Position numbers and translations under genes: made by a program | Notes under the pieces: model-generated | Database searches by the model: none | Told to the model about the DNA's origin: nothing | What the model saw: only the letters and a program-made list of their open reading frames with translations | In this document: positions 1 through 8,399 of the stretch, piece after piece | Numbering within the stretch: position 1 is the stretch's first letter | Layout of the letters: each line of letters starts with the position of its first letter | NCBI GenBank assembly: GCA_040882565.1 | Contig: JBBEAZ010000031.1 | Location: 19,024 to 83,023 of the forward strand | DNA from: CF-162 sp040882565 | Lineage (GTDB): Bacteria > Chloroflexota > Dehalococcoidia > SM23-28-2 > RBG-16-64-32 | Length of the DNA: 64,000 bases | Direction of reading: 5' to 3'

Positions 1-618
1 CTCGGCGCCACCGACGATCCCCATGCCTTCCGTCCACCCCGCGCCGATCGCGTTCACACGAATGCCGCTGCGCGCCCACTCCAGCGCCAGCGCCCGCGTC
101 AAGTTGAGGACGCCGGCCTGGGCAGCGCAATACGCTGCCCCATTCACCAGACCACGCTCGCCAAGTACAGACGCAACGTTGATGATGCTGCCGCTACCCG
201 CTGCCAGCATGTGCTTCGCGGCGGCGCGGCACGCAATGAACGGCCCGCCGAGGTTGGCCTCCACCACGCGCCGCCATTCGCCGGTCGTGATTTCGGTCGC
301 AGGCTTCGCGAACGGCAGGTCGTGCGCGTTCACAAGTACGTCGAGGCCGCCAAGTTCACTGATCGTGCGTCCGATGAGCGATTCCACCTCTGCCTCATCG
401 GCGGCATCAACCGCCTGGGCAAATGTCTTCCGGTCGAGCGCCCACAACTCGTTCGAGCACGAGTTGGCGATCGTCTCTTCGTCCTTGGTACGCATCGTCG
501 TCCCAACAGCCACGTCGGCGCCCGCTTCACCCAGCGCCACAGCAATCGCTCGGCCGATCGTGTTGGAGGCGCCGATCACCAGCGCACGCTTACCTTCAAG
601 CGCAAACTGCTCGTTCAT
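1..618 (-). CDS. SDR family oxidoreductase (C-terminus off the window)
   Basis: A short-chain dehydrogenase/reductase running off the left edge; 206 codons are visible. The N-terminus has a Rossmann glycine motif (VIGASNTIGRAIA, a slight variant of TGxxxGxG). Further on come the NVAS segment and a catalytic region reading AAYCAAQAG. This is the usual YxxxK position, but Gln replaces the catalytic Lys, so activity is doubtful. The ATG at 618-616 shares one base with the stop of the upstream SDR gene, so the two are translationally coupled. Substrate unknown. It may have a structural or divergent role beside the intact SDR. Confidence 0.8.
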   Translation of the reverse strand, partial: MNEQFALEGKRALVIGASNTIGRAIAVALGEAGADVAVGTTMRTKDEETIANSCSNELWALDRKTFAQAVDAADEAEVESLIGRTISELGGLDVLVNAHDLPFAKPATEITTGEWRRVVEANLGGPFIACRAAAKHMLAAGSGSIINVASVLGERGLVNGAAYCAAQAGVLNLTRALALEWARSGIRVNAIGAGWTEGMGIVGGAE

Positions 619-1430
619 CAAGCCCCCTCGGGCGACAAAGGCACGAGGGGCGCAAAGCCTGTCGGTGCGTGCCCACCGGCGAGCCCGCCGCCGTCCAACA
701 CCACGATCTGCCCGTTCATATACGACGTCAGCCCCGAGGCAAGAACAACCGCGAGATTCCCAATCTCATCGTCACCGCCCAAACGTCCCATCGGCACGAA
801 CTTGCCGCCGCGCCACCACTCGATCATCTGCGCGTTGTCGTGCGGGAAAAGGCCCGGCGCGATCAGATTCGCCTGGATGTTCGGAGCGTACGTCAGCGCG
901 AGGGCTCTGGTGAAGTTGATCAGGCCCGCCTTGGCCGACGTGTAGATAAAGTTGTCCCGCGCCACTCGCAGCCCGAAGCCCGAGGTGACGTTGATGATCT
1001 TGCCACTGCCCTGCTCCAACATCTGCGGGATCGCGGCGCGCGTGCAGTACATCGCCCCCGTCAGGTTCGTATCCACCCCGACGCGCCAGTGGTTGTCGTC
1101 GATGTTCACGAGCGTGTTCTGCATCCCGGGCGTCGCTCCCCCCGCGTTGTTCACGAGGATGTCGATGCGGCCGTGCTGAGCGATCGTTGCGTCGATCATC
1201 GATCGCACGTCGACGGAGTCCGTCACGTCGCACGTCACCGGCAGCGCACCGCGTCCCTTGGCTCGCACGAGTTCCGCCGTTTCCTCGATCTGCGACTGCG
1301 TCCGCGCCGTCAGTACAAGGTCCGCGCCAGCGCCCGCTAGCGAAAGCGACATCGCCCGCCCGAGACCGCGCCCCGCGCCGGTCACGACGGCGATTTTGCC
1401 GGTGAGATCGAGCTTGTCGAGGACGCTCAC
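618..1430 (-). CDS. SDR family NAD(P)-dependent oxidoreductase
   Basis: A classical SDR of 270 aa with a GTG start that overlaps the upstream stop as GTGA. Visible motifs are TGAGRGLG (cofactor binding, about residues 17-24), NNAGG (near 92), the serine-containing NVTSG, and the catalytic YTSAKAG with intact Tyr and Lys. The C-terminal half has the NLIAPGLF segment. Family knowledge: such enzymes interconvert hydroxyl and keto groups, for example 3-hydroxyacyl-CoA or alcohols, using NAD(P). It lies in a minus-strand operon with a second SDR, a SnoaL-like protein and an enoyl-CoA hydratase, suggesting fatty-acid or lipid-like substrate breakdown. The exact substrate cannot be told from sequence. 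Confidence 0.9.
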   Translation of the reverse strand: MSVLDKLDLTGKIAVVTGAGRGLGRAMSLSLAGAGADLVLTARTQSQIEETAELVRAKGRGALPVTCDVTDSVDVRSMIDATIAQHGRIDILVNNAGGATPGMQNTLVNIDDNHWRVGVDTNLTGAMYCTRAAIPQMLEQGSGKIINVTSGFGLRVARDNFIYTSAKAGLINFTRALALTYAPNIQANLIAPGLFPHDNAQMIEWWRGGKFVPMGRLGGDDEIGNLAVVLASGLTSYMNGQIVVLDGGGLAGGHAPTGFAPLVPLSPEGA

Positions 1431-1879
1431 GCCATTCGTGCTTTCGCCCAGTCCGGCGCCGGTATCAGGCCTAGTTGCCAGTGAAGACCGAGGTCGTCTC
1501 GGCCGGCCCAGTGTTCGGTGATCTTACCGTCGGCGAACCGAAACATATGGATGGCCTGCACGCTGAACGGCTTGTCAGTGGGTTCAGTGCCCGGCGTCAG
1601 ACTCCAGATGGGTATGATGTTCTTCCCAGCGTGGCTCCCGCGCATCGTCGTGCGCATGACGACCCAGTCATCGTCCGCGACGACGGTGTGTATCTCGGTC
1701 TTCCGGTCACCGAAAGTCGTATCGAGGTCCTGGAGAACCGTGCGTATCTGCTCCTTCGTCACTTTCCTGCCGTGGTTTATGCACTCATCCGCGTACATCG
1801 CCGCGGCGGCATCTAGGTCTCCGCGGTTGCTAGCGTCCATGAAGTCGAGCGCCAGTTTCTTGTTGCCCTCGGCTGACAT
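1427..1879 (-). CDS. SnoaL-like / NTF2-fold polyketide-cyclase family protein
   Basis: A 150-aa protein of the SnoaL/NTF2-like alpha+beta barrel type: an N-terminal helix pair (LALDFMDASNRGDLDAAAAM), then strands ending in HMFRFADGKITEHWAGRDDLG, the typical ester-cyclase signature. The ATG at 1879 is preferred over a longer reading that overlaps the upstream enoyl-CoA hydratase, because GGAAG lies just upstream of it and the family N-terminus begins there. The stop overlaps the GTG of the next SDR. Family members are cyclases, isomerases, dehydratases or non-enzymatic ligand binders; the specific function is unknown. Confidence 0.8.
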   Translation of the reverse strand: MSAEGNKKLALDFMDASNRGDLDAAAAMYADECINHGRKVTKEQIRTVLQDLDTTFGDRKTEIHTVVADDDWVVMRTTMRGSHAGKNIIPIWSLTPGTEPTDKPFSVQAIHMFRFADGKITEHWAGRDDLGLHWQLGLIPAPDWAKARMA

Positions 1880-1884
1880 CCTGT

Positions 1885-2733
1885 TCAAGCTTCCTTTCTC
1901 GCCGCCACGCGGCCGTCGGCAAACTTGGCATCGCGCCACTCCAGCGCTGCCTTCAACCCCTTCTCCTTGGCCATAGCGTAGAACTCCGTGACAACCGGCG
2001 CCTGGCGAGCGATCGCGTCGCGCTCCGTCGCCATCCGCTGCATCGTTCGCGCGCCCATCAGCTCCAGCGCCATGTTGACGATACGTTTGTTCGCCGCCAG
2101 CAAGTCGACATCAATCAACGCCATCCGCTCGGCAAGTACGCGCACCTCACCGTCGAGCGCGTGCGCTGGCACTGACTTCATTACCAGCCCGATGCGCTCG
2201 GCCTCGGCGCCGCTGATCGTATCGCCTGTGAGTAGCATCCGCTTCGCCCACTGCGGCCCGACCAGGTAGGTCCACATGTGGTTCACCGGCGAGCCCAGCG
2301 CCCGCACAGGCGGATAGCCGATCCTCGCATCCTCGGCGGCGATCACGACATCGCACAGAAGCGCGAGGTCGCTGCCGCCGGCCAGACAATACCCATGGAT
2401 TCCGGCGATCACCGGCTTGTGCATGTCAAAGATCGTCATCCGCATCGCCGTCGCCTGCTCGAGGCCCCAGATGTCGCGTTCCATCGTGTGGCTCCCGGCC
2501 GCATGCGTCTGGCCGTCGCCTTTCGGTGGCTCGATGTCGTAGCCGGCCGAGAACGCGCGCCCCGCACCCTGAATTGTCACAACGTGCACCGCCGGATCGC
2601 GGTCAGCCGCGGTCAGCGCGTCGCGCAGCTCTTCCTGCATCTGCCATGAGATCGCATTCAGCTTCTCCGGCCGGTTTAGCGTGATCCGCGCAATGCGCTC
2701 GCTCGGTTCGTAAAGGATCGTCTCGTAGGACAT
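1885..2733 (-). CDS. Enoyl-CoA hydratase/isomerase family protein
   Basis: A 282-aa crotonase-fold protein. The oxyanion-hole segments are visible as GAGRAFSAGYDI and HGYCLAGGSDLALLCD. The active-site region reads PPVRALGSPVNHMWTYLVG rather than the textbook hydratase motif, so isomerase, hydrolase or another crotonase chemistry is possible. It probably acts on a CoA thioester in a beta-oxidation-like pathway with the adjacent SDRs. The ATG start at 2733 follows a 46-bp gap after the short SDR-like gene, and the stop lies 5 bp before the SnoaL-like gene, consistent with one operon. Confidence 0.88.
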   Translation of the reverse strand: MSYETILYEPSERIARITLNRPEKLNAISWQMQEELRDALTAADRDPAVHVVTIQGAGRAFSAGYDIEPPKGDGQTHAAGSHTMERDIWGLEQATAMRMTIFDMHKPVIAGIHGYCLAGGSDLALLCDVVIAAEDARIGYPPVRALGSPVNHMWTYLVGPQWAKRMLLTGDTISGAEAERIGLVMKSVPAHALDGEVRVLAERMALIDVDLLAANKRIVNMALELMGARTMQRMATERDAIARQAPVVTEFYAMAKEKGLKAALEWRDAKFADGRVAARKEA

Positions 2734-2779
2734 GGGCGTCTCCTTTGCGGGTCTGTGGCCGCGCGCCCAAGCTTAGCGG

Positions 2780-3190
2780 CTACGCCTTATCCCCAGCAAC
2801 CGCTACAACGACATCGACGTGATCGTGGGCCACGACGAATACACCGCCTCCGGTTCGTTCCAACTCACGCGCCGTGAGGCGCTGGAACATCTCGCGCGAC
2901 GCGGCGTTACGGGTCGCGTCGACCACCGCATCAAGCCCGCCCAGCGCCTTTGACACCTGGCGCACCATCACGCGCACAGCCGCTTCGTTCGTGGCATAAA
3001 TCGCCTGGCTCACCGGCGCGCCCAGCCGCTTCGCCAGCCGTTTCACGGCAAACGCCGTCTCGGCGTCGCCGTTAGCGGCGACGAGCGCAAGCGTCGCACC
3101 CGCTTCGATGAGCGCCTCAGCGCAAGCCCGCCCGACCTCGGTCTCCGCGCCGAGAAGGAGGACGCGCTTGCCAGTCAGCCGCGCCGGCAT
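2780..3190 (-). CDS. Short SDR-like protein lacking the catalytic half
   Basis: A 136-aa protein that resembles only the N-terminal Rossmann half of an SDR: KRVLLLGAETEVGRACAEAL is the beta1-loop-alpha1 unit and GLDAVVDATRNA sits at the NNAG position. It ends soon after, in GGGVFVVAHDHVDVVVAVAG, with no YxxxK. A full SDR is about 250 aa, so this is either a decayed gene or a nucleotide-binding remnant with a new role. It starts 6 bp after a possible 45-codon ORF. Coding quality looks normal and no internal stop is seen. Confidence 0.6.
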   Translation of the reverse strand: MPARLTGKRVLLLGAETEVGRACAEALIEAGATLALVAANGDAETAFAVKRLAKRLGAPVSQAIYATNEAAVRVMVRQVSKALGGLDAVVDATRNAASREMFQRLTARELERTGGGVFVVAHDHVDVVVAVAGDKA

Positions 3191-3196
3191 TCAGCT

Positions 3197-3334
3197 TCAG
3201 CCGTTCGGTCCGTCTTTGCTTGTGTCTATCTCAATCTGGTCCGCCATCTTCAGCGGGTCGAAGAAGAGCAGGTCTCCCAAAGGTCTTCGTGGACCTTGGG
3301 CAATCCCCCAATTGGCAATCACATCCTTCGTCAT
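3197..3334 (-). CDS. Possible small protein, 45 aa, unknown
   Basis: An ATG-started reading frame of 45 codons fills the gap between the DinB-like gene and the short SDR-like gene and ends 6 bp before the latter's ATG, an arrangement suggesting translational coupling. The translation begins MTKDVIANWGIAQGPRRPLG and contains LLFFDPLKMADQIEI, with a mixed hydrophobic/acidic composition. No clear Shine-Dalgarno sequence precedes it. No family is recognised; it could also be a chance ORF. Confidence 0.3.
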   Translation of the reverse strand: MTKDVIANWGIAQGPRRPLGDLLFFDPLKMADQIEIDTSKDGPNG

Positions 3335-3349
3335 TGCCACATCTTACGC

Positions 3350-3823
3350 CTAGAAGGCGACGCGTAGAGCCGCCTCGTACAAGTGGTGGTTGGCATGCAG
3401 TACGCCGATGTTCGAGAGCAGCTCCGAAGCCGGCATTGTCATGCTGGCGAAGGTTTTGCTGGACTGCAGCTGGTCGTCGGAGAGTGACTGTACCCATTCT
3501 CCAGCCTTGCCGTAGTTCTTCTCCACCATCTCAACAAGCGCCTCGGGCGTGAGCGCCTGCATCGAAGCAATCGTCTGCGCGTTGAGGTCAGCGATACTTG
3601 TGGACTGCGTGAAGTCGGAGTCTGCCGGGGCGGCTAGCAAGGCCGGGCCCATCTGCGCGATCATGCCACCCGTCGCCGCGATATGACAGAACATCTCGCG
3701 CGGAGTCCAGCCGGCTGGTCGGGTCGCTTCCCAGTCGCCCTGCTCGTCGAGAAGCCTGCCAACGCGCCTGGCCTGAGAAACGACTCCCTCAAGGCCGGTG
3801 ACAATCTCTTGCTTGGTTGTCAT
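3350..3823 (-). CDS. DinB-like four-helix-bundle protein
   Basis: A 157-aa protein of the DinB/maleylpyruvate-isomerase-like superfamily, all-helical with a metal-binding His triad. Candidate ligands are the His in WTPREMFCHIAATGG (about residue 46) and the histidines of GVLHANHHLYEA near the C-terminus. Family members include thiol-dependent S-transferases and proteins of unknown role. Length and ends match a complete domain. It is the first gene of the leftward run towards the SDR cluster, with an 82-bp gap to the aminotransferase gene stop upstream. Confidence 0.75.
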   Translation of the reverse strand: MTTKQEIVTGLEGVVSQARRVGRLLDEQGDWEATRPAGWTPREMFCHIAATGGMIAQMGPALLAAPADSDFTQSTSIADLNAQTIASMQALTPEALVEMVEKNYGKAGEWVQSLSDDQLQSSKTFASMTMPASELLSNIGVLHANHHLYEAALRVAF

Positions 3824-3932
3824 GGTCTCTTCCTCCTTCTACTTGCGGCGTATTCTAGCGCGCGCTAAGCATCGATGGAAAGTGCGCTGGGTCACACCAA
3901 TGCACGTCAAGTAGAGCCTCGCCGGAACGTCT

Positions 3933-5129
3933 CTACGGCTGTTCGCCGTAATACTTCACGGCCGCTCCAACGCCCGCGCCTTTGTCCAGCTTCGCGCCGT
4001 GCTTCAGCAACTCCGTCTCCAACGCAAACAAAAGCCCGAGCACATTCTGCGGCGTCGAGTTGTAGCCCATCAGGCCAATGCGCAGGATCTGTCCCTGCAG
4101 CGCGCCGATGCCTCCACCGACCTCAATGTTGTGTTCACGCAAGAGACCTTGTCGCAGCTTCGGCTCCTCAATGCCCTCCGGCACCTTCACCGTCGTCAGC
4201 GGCGGCAACCGGTATCCTTCCTGCGCATGCAACTCCATGCCCATCGCCTCAAGCCCGGCCGCCAGCGCGTCAGCGTTCCGCTTGTGTCGCACAATGCGTG
4301 GCTCCAACCCCTCTTCGAGCACGATCCGGACGCCCTCGCGGAGAGCGTAAAGCATCGTCATCGGCGGCGTGTGGTGGTACATGCGCGTCGTGCCGCCGCC
4401 CCAGTAACGGCCGAGAATATTGAGGTCGACATAGAAGCTGCTCACCGGCGTCTCACGCGCCGCAATCACGTCCATCGCTGCCTGGCTCACCGTCAGCGGC
4501 GACATCCCAGGCGGGCCCGAGAGGCACTTCTGTGTGCCCGAGTAACACACGTCGATCCCCCACTCATCGATCAGCAGCTCGCATCCGGAGAGGCTCGTCA
4601 CCGCGTCGACCAGTAGCAGGGCACCGGCCTGGTGCGTGATCCGCGAGATCTCCTCGAGCGGCTGTAGGATCCCGGTGCTCGTCTCACCGTGCACGATCAT
4701 CACGACTTTGGTCTTGCCGGCTTGCTTCAGCGCCCCGCTGATCTGCTCCGGCTCGATGATGCGACCCCAATCGGCCTCGACCGGGAAGACGTTGCCGCCG
4801 CAGCGCTTCGCCATGTCCGCCATCCGCGTCCCGAAGAATCCGTTCATGCAGACGACGACGTTGTCGCCCGGCTCGACGACATTGTAGATCCCCGCCTCCA
4901 TGCCGCAGGTGCCTGTACCCGAGATCGCCATCGTCAGGTCGTTCTCGGTCCGGAAGATCGTCCGCAACGGCCGCTGAGTGTCATCCATCAACTGAAGGAA
5001 CACCGGGTCCAGGTAGCCAATCACCGGCGCCTGCATCGCTCGATAGACCCGCGGGTGCACGTTCGACGGCCCCGGGCCGAGGAGTTGCCGGTAAGGTATG
5101 TTGAGTTCGCCAAGCGATTCAGTAGTCAC
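3933..5129 (-). CDS. Alanine/serine-glyoxylate aminotransferase family (class V, PLP)
   Basis: A 398-aa class V aminotransferase. The N-terminal LLGPGPSNVHPRV, the TGTCGMEAGIYN glycine-rich segment, HGETSTG, the cofactor Asp in LLVDAVTSLSG (D175) and the PLP Schiff-base lysine in YSGTQKCLSGPPG (K201) are all present. Family reaction: transfer of an amino group from alanine or serine to glyoxylate, giving glycine. It lies 60 bp downstream of gcvPB on the same strand, so glycine made here can feed the glycine cleavage system. Whether alanine or serine is the donor cannot be decided by eye. Confidence 0.9.
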   Translation of the reverse strand: MTTESLGELNIPYRQLLGPGPSNVHPRVYRAMQAPVIGYLDPVFLQLMDDTQRPLRTIFRTENDLTMAISGTGTCGMEAGIYNVVEPGDNVVVCMNGFFGTRMADMAKRCGGNVFPVEADWGRIIEPEQISGALKQAGKTKVVMIVHGETSTGILQPLEEISRITHQAGALLLVDAVTSLSGCELLIDEWGIDVCYSGTQKCLSGPPGMSPLTVSQAAMDVIAARETPVSSFYVDLNILGRYWGGGTTRMYHHTPPMTMLYALREGVRIVLEEGLEPRIVRHKRNADALAAGLEAMGMELHAQEGYRLPPLTTVKVPEGIEEPKLRQGLLREHNIEVGGGIGALQGQILRIGLMGYNSTPQNVLGLLFALETELLKHGAKLDKGAGVGAAVKYYGEQP

Positions 5130-5189
5130 GGTGAGCCTTTCGGGACGTGGTTCCCCACTTTACCGCAGACAGAGTCAACGGGTCGACAG

Positions 5190-6686
5190 CTACGCCGGCG
5201 GCGACCAGCGCAGCACCGGCTGACGAGCCGCCATCGCCTCGTCGAGCCGTCGCAGCGGCGCCGTCGTCGGCGCTGCCTTGACGACTTCCGGCGTCTTCGT
5301 GCACTCTTCGTCGATCGCCAGCATCGCGTCGCAGAAGGAGTCGAGCGCCTCGATGCTCTCCGTTTCCGTCGGCTCGATCATCATCGCTTCGTCGACGATC
5401 AGCGGGAAGTAGATCGTCGGCGGGTGGAAGCCATAGTCGATCAAGCGCTTGGCGATGTCCAGAGTCTTCACCCCCCGCTGCTTCTGCCGCGAGCCCGAGA
5501 GCACCACTTCGTGCATGCACGGACGGTCGACCGCGAGCTTGTACGCACCCTTGAGACGCGCCTGCACGTAGTTCGCGTTGATCACGGCATTCTCGCTCAC
5601 GGCGCGTAGGCCATCGCCACCGAGCGACTTCATATACGTCAGCGCCCGCACCAGCACACCGAAGTTGCCATGGAAGGCCATCGTCTTGCCGATCGACTTG
5701 GGCGGCCGCGCCAGGCTGTAGTTCTCGCCGTCGCGTTCTACCACCGGCGCTGGGAGGTACGGCGCGAGATGCGACATCACGCAGACAGGGCCAGCTCCGG
5801 GGCCTCCGCCGCCATGCGGAGTCGAAAACGTCTTATGCAAATTCAAGTGCACGACATCGAAGCCCATATCGCCAAACCGCGCCCTGCCGAGGAAGGCGTT
5901 CTGGTTCGCGCCGTCCCCATACAACAGAGCCCCCTTCGCGTGCAGCATCTCCACGACCTCAGCTACCTCGCGGTCGAACAAACCCAGCGTCGACGGTAGT
6001 GTGTACATCATCGCCGCCACGCTCTCGTCGATGTTGGCCGCCAGGAACCCAAGGTCGGCATTGCCGTCCGCGTCACATGGCACCGACACGACGTCGAAGC
6101 CGGCCATCGCCGCCGTTGCCGGGTTCGTCCCGTGCGCCGATTCCGGCACCAGCACCTTCCGGCGCGCAGTCTCGCCCCGATCGTGGTGATACGCCTTGAT
6201 CATCAGAATGCCCGAAAGTTCGCCCTGCGCCCCCGCAGCCGGCGCAAGACCAACCGCGTCCATGCCCGTGATCGCGATGAGCCAGTCCTGCAGCTCGTGC
6301 AGCAGCGCCAGCGCACCCTGCACGGTCTCAGCCGGCTGTTGCGGGTGGACCGCGGCAAACCCGGGCAATCGAGCAACGTCTTCGTTGACCTTCGGGTTGT
6401 ACTTCATCGTGCAAGATCCAAGCGGGTAGAACCCCGTGTCGATGCTGTAGTTCAGACGGCTCAGCCCGACGAAGTAGCGGATGATCTCGTTCTGCGCCAT
6501 CTCCGGCAGCCGCAGCTCGCTGCGTAAGAAGCGCGTGTCCGGCAATGCCGCCTCCGGAACATCGAGCCCTGGCAACACCACGCCCCTCCGGCCGGGGCTG
6601 CTGCGGTCAAACGTGAGCCTGCCGCCGGCGTGTGCTGTGGTCAAAGTGCCGGATTCAGGCTTCACGAACTCGTCCGTCATGGTCAT
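5190..6686 (-). CDS. gcvPB: Glycine dehydrogenase (decarboxylating) subunit 2
   Basis: The C-terminal half of the split P-protein, 498 aa from the ATG at 6686, which overlaps the gcvPA stop as ATGA; the longer reading into gcvPA is discarded. The PLP-binding lysine is K285 in NLHKTFSTPHGGGGPG. The N-terminal YPLGSCTMKYNPK and SAHGTNPATAAMAGF blocks are typical of GcvPB. With GcvPA it decarboxylates glycine and loads aminomethyl onto lipoyl-GcvH. It lies downstream in gcvT-gcvH-gcvPA-gcvPB. Confidence 0.97.
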   Translation of the reverse strand: MTMTDEFVKPESGTLTTAHAGGRLTFDRSSPGRRGVVLPGLDVPEAALPDTRFLRSELRLPEMAQNEIIRYFVGLSRLNYSIDTGFYPLGSCTMKYNPKVNEDVARLPGFAAVHPQQPAETVQGALALLHELQDWLIAITGMDAVGLAPAAGAQGELSGILMIKAYHHDRGETARRKVLVPESAHGTNPATAAMAGFDVVSVPCDADGNADLGFLAANIDESVAAMMYTLPSTLGLFDREVAEVVEMLHAKGALLYGDGANQNAFLGRARFGDMGFDVVHLNLHKTFSTPHGGGGPGAGPVCVMSHLAPYLPAPVVERDGENYSLARPPKSIGKTMAFHGNFGVLVRALTYMKSLGGDGLRAVSENAVINANYVQARLKGAYKLAVDRPCMHEVVLSGSRQKQRGVKTLDIAKRLIDYGFHPPTIYFPLIVDEAMMIEPTETESIEALDSFCDAMLAIDEECTKTPEVVKAAPTTAPLRRLDEAMAARQPVLRWSPPA

Positions 6687-7999
6687 CGTCCGGCCTCCGC
6701 AAGCGCCTCGCACAGCCTGTCGATCTCTTCGCGCGTGTTCATCTCTGTCACGCAAATCAACATCCCGTTCGGCACTTGAGCCGACACGTCGAGCCCGCCG
6801 ATGATGTAGCGTTCCAGCAGCCGCCGATTGATCTCTTCCGGCGGGATCGGGCAACGCGCGACAAACTCCTTGAAGAGCGGCCGCTCAAAGCCCACCGAGT
6901 ATCCGTCCAGTGCGCCGATCTGCTGCGCCGCGTAGTGCGCCTTGTGGTAACACGCTTCGGCGATCGTCCGCAGGCCATGCTTGCCGACCGTCGCCAGGTA
7001 GACGGTAGCCGCAAGGCCAACCAGCTGCTGGCTCGTACATATGTTGGAAGTCGCGCGCTCACGGCGAATGTGCTGCTCGCGCGTCTGCAGCGTCAGCACG
7101 TAACCGGTTCGGCCATCGAGGTCATTAGTGCGGCCAACGATCCGACCCGGCATCTGCCGCACATACTCGGCCTTGCACGTGAAGAGCCCGATGTACGGGC
7201 CGCCGTAGTTCACCGGCCAACCCAGGCTCTGCCCCTCTGCAACGGCGATGTCGGAGCCATATTCACCCGGCGGCGTCAACATACCAAGCGAAATCGGGTC
7301 AACGGCTGTGACGTAGAGGGCGCCGGCCGCGCGAGCCGCCTCACCGAGCGCCCAGACATCCTCAAGACCGCCGAGGAACTCCGGCTGCTGCACGGCGAGG
7401 CAAGCGTGCTGGTCTGTGACCGCGCCATTGGTCACGACATCGACCGCGAGATCCGGGCCGGATGCGTAGAAACGGACGACATCGAGCCAATCAGGGTTCA
7501 CGCTTGAGTGGACCGCGATACGATCGCGGCCCGTCAGCCGGCAGGCCATCAGGCAGGCCTCGGCCAGCGCGCTCGCGCCGTCGTACATGCCGGCGTTGGC
7601 GACGTCCATGCCAAGCAACTCGCACGTCATGGACTGCAGTTCGAACATTGTCTGCAGCGTGCCCTGGCTGATCTCCGGCTGGTACGGCGTGTAAGCGGTG
7701 TAGTACTCGCTACGGCCCACGATGTGCGAGACGGTACTCGGGATGAAGTGACGGTAAGCGCCGGCCCCGAGGAACGACGCGATGCCGTTCGCTGCGACGA
7801 CGTTTTGGTGGGCCAGGTCCGCCATCTCGCGCATCAGTTCGAGTTCGGAAAGCGCAGGCGGCAGGTCGAGCCCGTCGATGCGAAATGCCGGCGGGATGTC
7901 GGCGAAGAGCTCGTCGATCGACGCTACACCGATCGCTTCGAACATGCGACTGCGGTCTTCGTCCGTATTCGGGATATACGGATGCGGTGAGGACGCCAT
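6683..7999 (-). CDS. gcvPA: Glycine dehydrogenase (decarboxylating) subunit 1
   Basis: The N-terminal half of the split P-protein, 438 aa. It shows the family blocks IPNTDEDRSRMFEAIGV, FLGAGAYRHFIPSTV, YTPYQPEISQGTLQ and NYGGPYIG. It lacks a PLP lysine because that is supplied by GcvPB. Start and stop codons overlap gcvH and gcvPB by one to four bases, so the three genes are cotranslated. A split P-protein is common in Gram-positive bacteria, archaea and Chloroflexota, unlike the fused GcvP of proteobacteria. Confidence 0.97.
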   Translation of the reverse strand: MASSPHPYIPNTDEDRSRMFEAIGVASIDELFADIPPAFRIDGLDLPPALSELELMREMADLAHQNVVAANGIASFLGAGAYRHFIPSTVSHIVGRSEYYTAYTPYQPEISQGTLQTMFELQSMTCELLGMDVANAGMYDGASALAEACLMACRLTGRDRIAVHSSVNPDWLDVVRFYASGPDLAVDVVTNGAVTDQHACLAVQQPEFLGGLEDVWALGEAARAAGALYVTAVDPISLGMLTPPGEYGSDIAVAEGQSLGWPVNYGGPYIGLFTCKAEYVRQMPGRIVGRTNDLDGRTGYVLTLQTREQHIRRERATSNICTSQQLVGLAATVYLATVGKHGLRTIAEACYHKAHYAAQQIGALDGYSVGFERPLFKEFVARCPIPPEEINRRLLERYIIGGLDVSAQVPNGMLICVTEMNTREEIDRLCEALAEAGR

Positions 8000-8388
8000 C
8001 AGCCGTCCGATTCCCCGAGGAACGCCTCATACTCCTGGGCGGAGAGCAGGCCATCCAGCTCAGCGGTATTGTCCAAGCGAACTTTGATCATCCACCCACC
8101 CCCGTACGGATCGTCATTCACCCACTGCGGGTTGTCGTTGAGCCCGCCGTTGGCTTCGATCATTTCGCCTGAGACCGGCGCAAACAGTTCCGAGACGGCC
8201 TTTACGGACTCAATCTCGCCAAACTTCTGCGTGTAAATCACCTTCGTGCCAGTCGGCGGCAGGTCAACGAAAACGATGTCGCCCAGTTGGTCCTGCGCGT
8301 AGTCGGTGATCCCGATCGTGCCTGTGTCACCATCGACGCGCACCCATTCGTGCTCCTTCGTGTACTTCAAGTCGGGCGGGCTGGCCAT
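7999..8388 (-). CDS. gcvH: Glycine cleavage system H protein
   Basis: A 129-aa lipoyl carrier protein. The lipoylated lysine is K63 in GEIESVKAVSEL, with the flanking PVSGEMIEAN and GGWMIKVRL segments normal for the family. It shuttles the aminomethyl group from GcvPA/GcvPB to GcvT and is reoxidised by dihydrolipoamide dehydrogenase, which is not encoded in this window. The stop shares a base with the ATG of gcvPA; 11 bp separate it from gcvT upstream. Confidence 0.97.
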   Translation of the reverse strand: MASPPDLKYTKEHEWVRVDGDTGTIGITDYAQDQLGDIVFVDLPPTGTKVIYTQKFGEIESVKAVSELFAPVSGEMIEANGGLNDNPQWVNDDPYGGGWMIKVRLDNTAELDGLLSAQEYEAFLGESDG

Positions 8389-8399
8389 TCGTCTCCTCG

